Below, piece after piece: positions 60,282-64,000 of a stretch of 64,000 nucleotides of DNA. The notes beneath the pieces are model-generated. The model was given only the letters and a program-made list of their open reading frames with translations. It was not told where the DNA came from and made no database searches. The position numbers and the translations under genes are program-made. Every line of letters starts with the position of its first letter. Position 1 is the first letter of the stretch. Source of the stretch: Myxococcus xanthus (GTDB lineage: Bacteria > Myxococcota > Myxococcia > Myxococcales > Myxococcaceae); the NCBI RefSeq assembly GCF_900106535.1, contig NZ_FNOH01000008.1:248001-312000 (forward strand), read 5' to 3'.

Positions 60282-60689
60282 CTATCCCCGGCGAGGTCTC
60301 TGGTAAGTGGCGAGAATGACAGGGACGGCCACCGCTGTCACGAGCGCGCCTTGCGCCAGGAGCACCGCCGGCAGTGGCTGCTGCAGGTGCACGTACAGGG
60401 AGCGGCCGAGCGCCGCCCCCAGCAGCACGCCCGTCAGGGTGCGCACCGCGTTGCTTCCCGACGCCGGCCGGAAGCGGCCCACCGCCCAGTCCGCCAGCGC
60501 GGGAACGGTGAGCGCCAGGACGGCGGGCACGTCCAGCGCCCACCTCAGCGGGGCACGCACGGCGAACAGGCCCACCATCACGGCCAGCAGCACCGGATAG
60601 GTCCCCAGGCAGCGCGCGCACACGCGCACGCCGCCGAACAGGTAGGTGCGGTTGTACTCATCCGGATGATGATGGCTGAGCCAGAACAC
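60282..60689 (-). CDS. DUF2085 membrane protein
   Basis: The GTG at 60689 has a near-ideal GGAGG 8 nt upstream, giving 135 residues and a 32-bp overlap with the ABC ATPase gene; an ATG at 60734 is a weaker choice. The N-terminal stretch [19 protein letters not shown] then [12 protein letters not shown] has the Cys-x2-Cys and aromatic pattern of DUF2085 proteins. Three or four membrane helices follow. The function of the family is unknown. Confidence 0.8.
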   Translation of the reverse strand: MFWLSHHHPDEYNRTYLFGGVRVCARCLGTYPVLLAVMVGLFAVRAPLRWALDVPAVLALTVPALADWAVGRFRPASGSNAVRTLTGVLLGAALGRSLYVHLQQPLPAVLLAQGALVTAVAVPVILATYQRPRRG

Positions 60690-61710
60690 CGGGACTTCCT
60701 CCAGAAGGGGCTGCGGCCGGGGCCTCGCGCGCATCGGCCTCCGCCAGGAAACACGCGGCGAAGTGGCCACCGCCCAGCGCATAGGACGGGGGCGACTCGC
60801 GCCGGCACCGCTCCATGGCATGCGGACAGCGCGGATGGAAGGTGCAACCGGGGGGCGGAGCCAGGGGTGATGGCGGCTCGCCCGGCACCAACAGGCGCGT
60901 CCGGGCGTGGTCCGGGTCCGGGACGGGCACCGCGGACAACAACGCCTGGGTGTACGGGTGGCGCGGCTGACGGTACAGCGACGCGGCCGGGGCCAGCTCC
61001 ACGATGCGGCCCAGGTACATGACGGCCACCCGGGTGGACACGTACTCGACGATGTTCAGGTCGTGGGCGATGAAGACGTAGGTGAGGCCCCGCGCCTGTT
61101 GCAGGTCCACCAGGAGGTTGACGATTTGCGCCTGCACGGACACGTCCAGCGCGCTGATGGGCTCGTCGGCCACCACCAGGTCGGGCCGCAGCGCCAGCGC
61201 TCGCGCGATGCCAATGCGCTGCCGCTGCCCGCCGGAGAACTCATGGGGGTAACGCGCCAGGGCCTCGCGCGGCAGCCCCATGGCGTCCACCAACTCCGCC
61301 ACCTCGCGCTCCCGCTCCCCCGGCCCTCGGGCCAGCCCGTGGATGGCGAAGGGCTCCTCCAGAATCTCCCGGACCGTCATCCGGGGATTGAGCGAGGCAT
61401 ACGGGTCCTGGAAGACGAACTGCATCCGCTGGCGCAGCGGCCGCAACTGGCGCTGGGACAGTCCGGTGAGTTCCTGTCCGTCGAAACGAACGGAGCCCGC
61501 CGTGGGCTCCACCAGCCGCAGCACCGCGCGCCCCAGGGTGCTCTTCCCGCAGCCACTCTCCCCCACCAGCCCCAGCGTCTCACCGCGCATGACGTCGAAA
61601 CCCACGCCGTCCACGGCCTTCACCGCGCCGCGCACCCGGCCGAGCACGCCGCCTCGCACCGGGAAGTGCACCTGGAGGTCGCGGACCTGGAGCAGCGGCG
61701 TGGAGTTCAC
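60658..61710 (-). CDS. oppF: Oligopeptide/dipeptide ABC transporter ATPase (OppF/DppF type)
   Basis: The GTG at 61710 overlaps the upstream gene's stop as GTGA. The 350-residue protein has Walker [24 protein letters not shown], signature [14 protein letters not shown], Walker [11 protein letters not shown] and the switch His in [10 protein letters not shown]. It also has the oligo/dipeptide C-terminal domain with a cluster of Cys ([14 protein letters not shown]). That cluster can bind an iron-sulfur site in some Dpp proteins. The matching permeases and binding protein are not adjacent. Confidence 0.92.
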   Translation of the reverse strand: MNSTPLLQVRDLQVHFPVRGGVLGRVRGAVKAVDGVGFDVMRGETLGLVGESGCGKSTLGRAVLRLVEPTAGSVRFDGQELTGLSQRQLRPLRQRMQFVFQDPYASLNPRMTVREILEEPFAIHGLARGPGEREREVAELVDAMGLPREALARYPHEFSGGQRQRIGIARALALRPDLVVADEPISALDVSVQAQIVNLLVDLQQARGLTYVFIAHDLNIVEYVSTRVAVMYLGRIVELAPAASLYRQPRHPYTQALLSAVPVPDPDHARTRLLVPGEPPSPLAPPPGCTFHPRCPHAMERCRRESPPSYALGGGHFAACFLAEADAREAPAAAPSGGSPGVLAQPSSSG

Positions 61711-62726
61711 GGCGCGGGCACCGGGTTGTGACAGGCCGCCCACTGCCCTTCTCGCGGCGAGGTCAGCGCGGGCTTCACGTGCGCACAGACGTCCAGCGCG
61801 CGCTCACAGCGCTCCCGGAAGGCACAGCCGACAGGCAACTGCCGCAGCGGTGGCACCCTGCCGGGAATGGCCCGCAGCCGCGCCCGGGAGGCTCGAGCGC
61901 CACCCACGTCGCGCCTGGACGGAATCGAGCGCAGCAGGCCCGCGGTGTACGGGTGCGCGGGCTGGGAAAACAGCGCTCGCACCGGGGCGCGCTCCACCAC
62001 CCGGCCCGCGTACATCACCACCACCGCGTCGCAGCTCTCCGCCACCACGCCCAGGTCATGCGTAATCAGCAGCACCGCCATGCCCCGCTCGGCCTGAAGC
62101 CGCGCGAGCAGGTCCAGAATCTGCGCCTGGATGGTGACGTCCAGCGCGGTGGTGGGCTCGTCCGCGATGAGCAAGGCCGGATCACACGCCAGCGCCATCG
62201 CCATCATCACCCGCTGCCGCATGCCTCCGGAGAGCTGGTGTGGATACGCGTCCACGCGCTCGGCCGGCGCGGGGATGCCCACCTGCCGCAGCATCTCCAC
62301 GGCCTTGTCCCGGGCCTGCGCGCGCGAAGCGCCCAGGTGCAGCCGGACGCCCTCGGCAATCTGCTCCCCCACGGTGAACACCGGGTTTAGCGACGTCATC
62401 GGCTCCTGGAAGATCATCGCCGCGTGACGGCCGCGCACCCGGCGCAGCTCGGCCTCCGGCAGCGTCAGCAAGTCCCGGCCCTGGAAGCGCACCTCTCCGC
62501 CCACCACGCGCACCGGCGGCTCGGGCGCCAGCCGCAGCAGGGACAGCGCCGTGAGGCTCTTGCCACACCCGCTCTCCCCCACCACGCCCAGCGTTCCACC
62601 TGGGGGCAGCGCGAAGGACACGTCGTCCACCGCGCGCACCGGCCCTTCCTCCAGCGCCAGCTCCGTGGTCAGCCCTCGGACGTCGAGCAACAGCTCCTGG
62701 CCCGCGGGCGTCACGGCGGCGGTCAC
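61707..62726 (-). CDS. oppD: Oligopeptide/dipeptide ABC transporter ATPase (OppD/DppD type)
   Basis: The GTG start (62726) overlaps the preceding gene as GTGA; 339 residues. It has Walker [23 protein letters not shown], signature [14 protein letters not shown], Walker [13 protein letters not shown] and switch His in [11 protein letters not shown]. The oligo-HPY C-terminal domain has [14 protein letters not shown]. It forms the heterodimeric nucleotide-binding unit with the downstream ATPase. Substrate specificity of the transporter, probably peptides, is unproven. Confidence 0.92.
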   Translation of the reverse strand: MTAAVTPAGQELLLDVRGLTTELALEEGPVRAVDDVSFALPPGGTLGVVGESGCGKSLTALSLLRLAPEPPVRVVGGEVRFQGRDLLTLPEAELRRVRGRHAAMIFQEPMTSLNPVFTVGEQIAEGVRLHLGASRAQARDKAVEMLRQVGIPAPAERVDAYPHQLSGGMRQRVMMAMALACDPALLIADEPTTALDVTIQAQILDLLARLQAERGMAVLLITHDLGVVAESCDAVVVMYAGRVVERAPVRALFSQPAHPYTAGLLRSIPSRRDVGGARASRARLRAIPGRVPPLRQLPVGCAFRERCERALDVCAHVKPALTSPREGQWAACHNPVPAP

Positions 62727-63739
62727 TTCTGGGCCAGCTCCTCCAGGAACTCCCCTTCCTGGATGACGCCCTTGCGGATGAGCAGGCGGATGAGGCTGGC
62801 CACCATGCGGGCCGGCTTCACCTTCTCCGTGTCCAGCGAGGCATCCTCGCCGCGGGAGATGCGCTCGATGTCGTCCAGGATGGCCAGGTCCTCGTCGGAG
62901 AACTGAGGCGTGGGCGTGAGCGGCACCGACGGACGCGAGCCCTGCGCCGCCCCTCCGAACATCACCACCGGCACGCGCGGCCGGCCCTCCGCGCCGTCTC
63001 CCTCCGCGTCGGGAGGCGGAGGCGGCGGGGGCCGCACCGGGGGCGAGGCCTTCCGGCCCAACAGGTCATCCAGCGCGTCCGCGCCGGCGTCGCCGTCGGT
63101 GGCTTCCGGGGGCGGAGGCGGGGGCGAAGCCGAGCCTCGGAGCGAGGGGGGACGGGCAGCGGGGGGCGGAGAAGGCGGTACGGACTTGGGCACGGGCTTC
63201 GGAGCCTCCGGGAAATCCCATTCGAGCGGCGCGCCAGCGGCCACGGGCGGAGGCGGAGCACCGTCCTCGTCCTCCAGGGCCACGGCTTCCACGATGTCCA
63301 GCGGCTCGCCCCGAGCCCGCGCCAGCGCGGCGTCCAGGTCGTCCGAAGCCGCCACGAAGACGCGCATCTGCTTGCGGAGCTGGAAGCGCAGCTCGTCCAC
63401 GAGCGTCACGTCCGCCGGGTCATCCACCGCGACGAGGATGCGCTCGCTGCGGCCTTCCACTTCCATCCGGAACGGCAGGATGCGGTGCTCGGACTGGAAG
63501 TCCACGGACACCAAACCCGCGACGTTCGCCGGAATCTCCTCCGGCAGCGCCACGAAGGGAAGCGCGTGCTGGGCGGACAGGGCCTGCGCGATGTGCGTGG
63601 GCGTGCACAGCCCCTGCGCCACCAGCACCTCACCCAGGCGATGACTGCCGAATGCGCCCCGACGTCCCAATGCCACGCGGACCTGCTCCTCCGTCACGAC
63701 GCCGGCCTCGACGAGCAGCTCACCAATCTTCTTGCGCAT
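62723..63739 (-). CDS. Stand-alone MshEN-type domain protein without ATPase
   Basis: The 338-residue protein begins with the type II secretion/MshE N-terminal domain (~1-130): [20 protein letters not shown] and then [20 protein letters not shown]. That is the RLGxxL-type double motif which in MshEN domains can bind cyclic-di-GMP. A long Pro-rich linker (~155-265) and a short helical C-terminus ([19 protein letters not shown]) follow. There is no ATPase domain, so it is not a secretion motor but perhaps a sensor or adaptor. Its stop overlaps the oppD start by 4 bp. Confidence 0.8.
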   Translation of the reverse strand: MRKKIGELLVEAGVVTEEQVRVALGRRGAFGSHRLGEVLVAQGLCTPTHIAQALSAQHALPFVALPEEIPANVAGLVSVDFQSEHRILPFRMEVEGRSERILVAVDDPADVTLVDELRFQLRKQMRVFVAASDDLDAALARARGEPLDIVEAVALEDEDGAPPPPVAAGAPLEWDFPEAPKPVPKSVPPSPPPAARPPSLRGSASPPPPPPEATDGDAGADALDDLLGRKASPPVRPPPPPPPDAEGDGAEGRPRVPVVMFGGAAQGSRPSVPLTPTPQFSDEDLAILDDIERISRGEDASLDTEKVKPARMVASLIRLLIRKGVIQEGEFLEELAQK

Positions 63740-63745
63740 GGGGGA

Positions 63746-64000
63746 CTACCGCTTGACCTTCGCGAGATACTCCTCGCGGCTGAACACGCCCTTCTCGATG
63801 AGCAACTCCACCATCGCCTTGAGGGCGGCGACTTCCTTGCGCTGCACTTCTTCCACGTTGCGAAGCAGCTCCGCCGGGCTGCCAGAGGCCGCCGCGGGAC
63901 GGGCGGCGGGAGCCTCGGACGCAGGGGCGGGACGGGCCGAGGCCGGAGCGCCGCGCGGCGAGGTCGCCGCGGCCGCCGGGTCCAGGTCCTTGAGGTTCTT
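63746..64000 (-). CDS. Related adaptor-like protein, 5' part beyond window
   Basis: Only the last ~84 residues are visible, ending in the TAG at 63746. They comprise an Ala/Pro-rich linker and then a helical C-terminus (VEEVQRKEVAALKAMVELLI, then EKGVFSREEYLAKVKR). This resembles the C-terminal segment of the adjacent 62723-63739 product ([18 protein letters not shown]), so the two are probably paralogues. The missing N-terminus may carry the MshEN domain. The two genes are 6 bp apart, so one transcript is likely. Confidence 0.7.
   Translation of the reverse strand, partial: KNLKDLDPAAAATSPRGAPASARPAPASEAPAARPAAASGSPAELLRNVEEVQRKEVAALKAMVELLIEKGVFSREEYLAKVKR

Noticed and set aside
60658-60734. 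DUF2085 gene starting at ATG 60734 with a 77-bp overlap
   Set aside because: The GTG at 60689 has a much better ribosome site and starts at the conserved domain.

Overview
The window is very GC-rich, densely packed and mostly minus-strand, with many GTG starts and 1-8 bp stop/start overlaps. Gene content points to Myxococcus, most likely M. xanthus or a close relative. The evidence is the wzm-wzt-wbgA O-antigen cassette with its unusual ~1,275-residue glycosyltransferase, the padC-bacP-bacO-bacN bactofilin/ParB-like cluster, and a Tad-like gene set resembling the M. xanthus Kil prey-killing apparatus. These assignments come from recognising the sequences, not from a database search.

Layout. 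1-20.5 kb: surface polysaccharide (O-antigen) locus with dTDP-rhamnose synthesis (rfbB, rfbD), an ABC exporter (wzm, wzt), the triple-domain WbgA, a methyltransferase-glycosyltransferase fusion, two GT4-GT2 fusions, a single-domain GT4, a membrane-anchored GT2, a multi-span membrane protein and a small helical protein. 20.6-21.0 kb: a tandemly duplicated tRNA-Gly(GCC)-terminator unit with its promoter. 21-28 kb: housekeeping genes (pgsA, a TPR-AIM24 protein, a lytic transglycosylase, nadB, rhomboid protease, LOG-family enzyme, a lipoprotein, pyrE). 28-31 kb: padC and three bactofilins, known to position chromosome-segregation and polarity proteins. 31-38.4 kb: hydrolase, TPR protein, large hybrid kinase, lipoprotein.

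38.4-50.2 kb is one unbroken minus-strand run: cpaB, tadB, tadC, two FHA-domain proteins, xseA, xseB, a response regulator, a prenyl synthase gene, dxs and tlyA. A good sigma70-type promoter lies upstream of cpaB. 50.4-58.1 kb carries Tad pilin-like and accessory genes (a Flp-like pilin, two TadE-like proteins and one TadG-like protein). No TadA ATPase, secretin or prepilin peptidase is present here, so the machine must be completed from elsewhere. 58.2-64 kb: ECF sigma factor with its zinc-finger anti-sigma factor, a DUF2085 protein, two oligopeptide-type ABC ATPases and two MshEN-type proteins, the last cut by the window end.

The observations I rate highest are: the small subunit of exonuclease VII ends in a tail resembling that of single-stranded DNA-binding protein, and the large subunit has a possible sliding-clamp motif; a helical module recurs in WbgA and as a stand-alone protein in the glycan locus; a second C-terminal module is shared by the two GT4-GT2 fusions; Tad and exonuclease/isoprenoid genes are coupled through overlapping codons; and Dxs is unusually compact.
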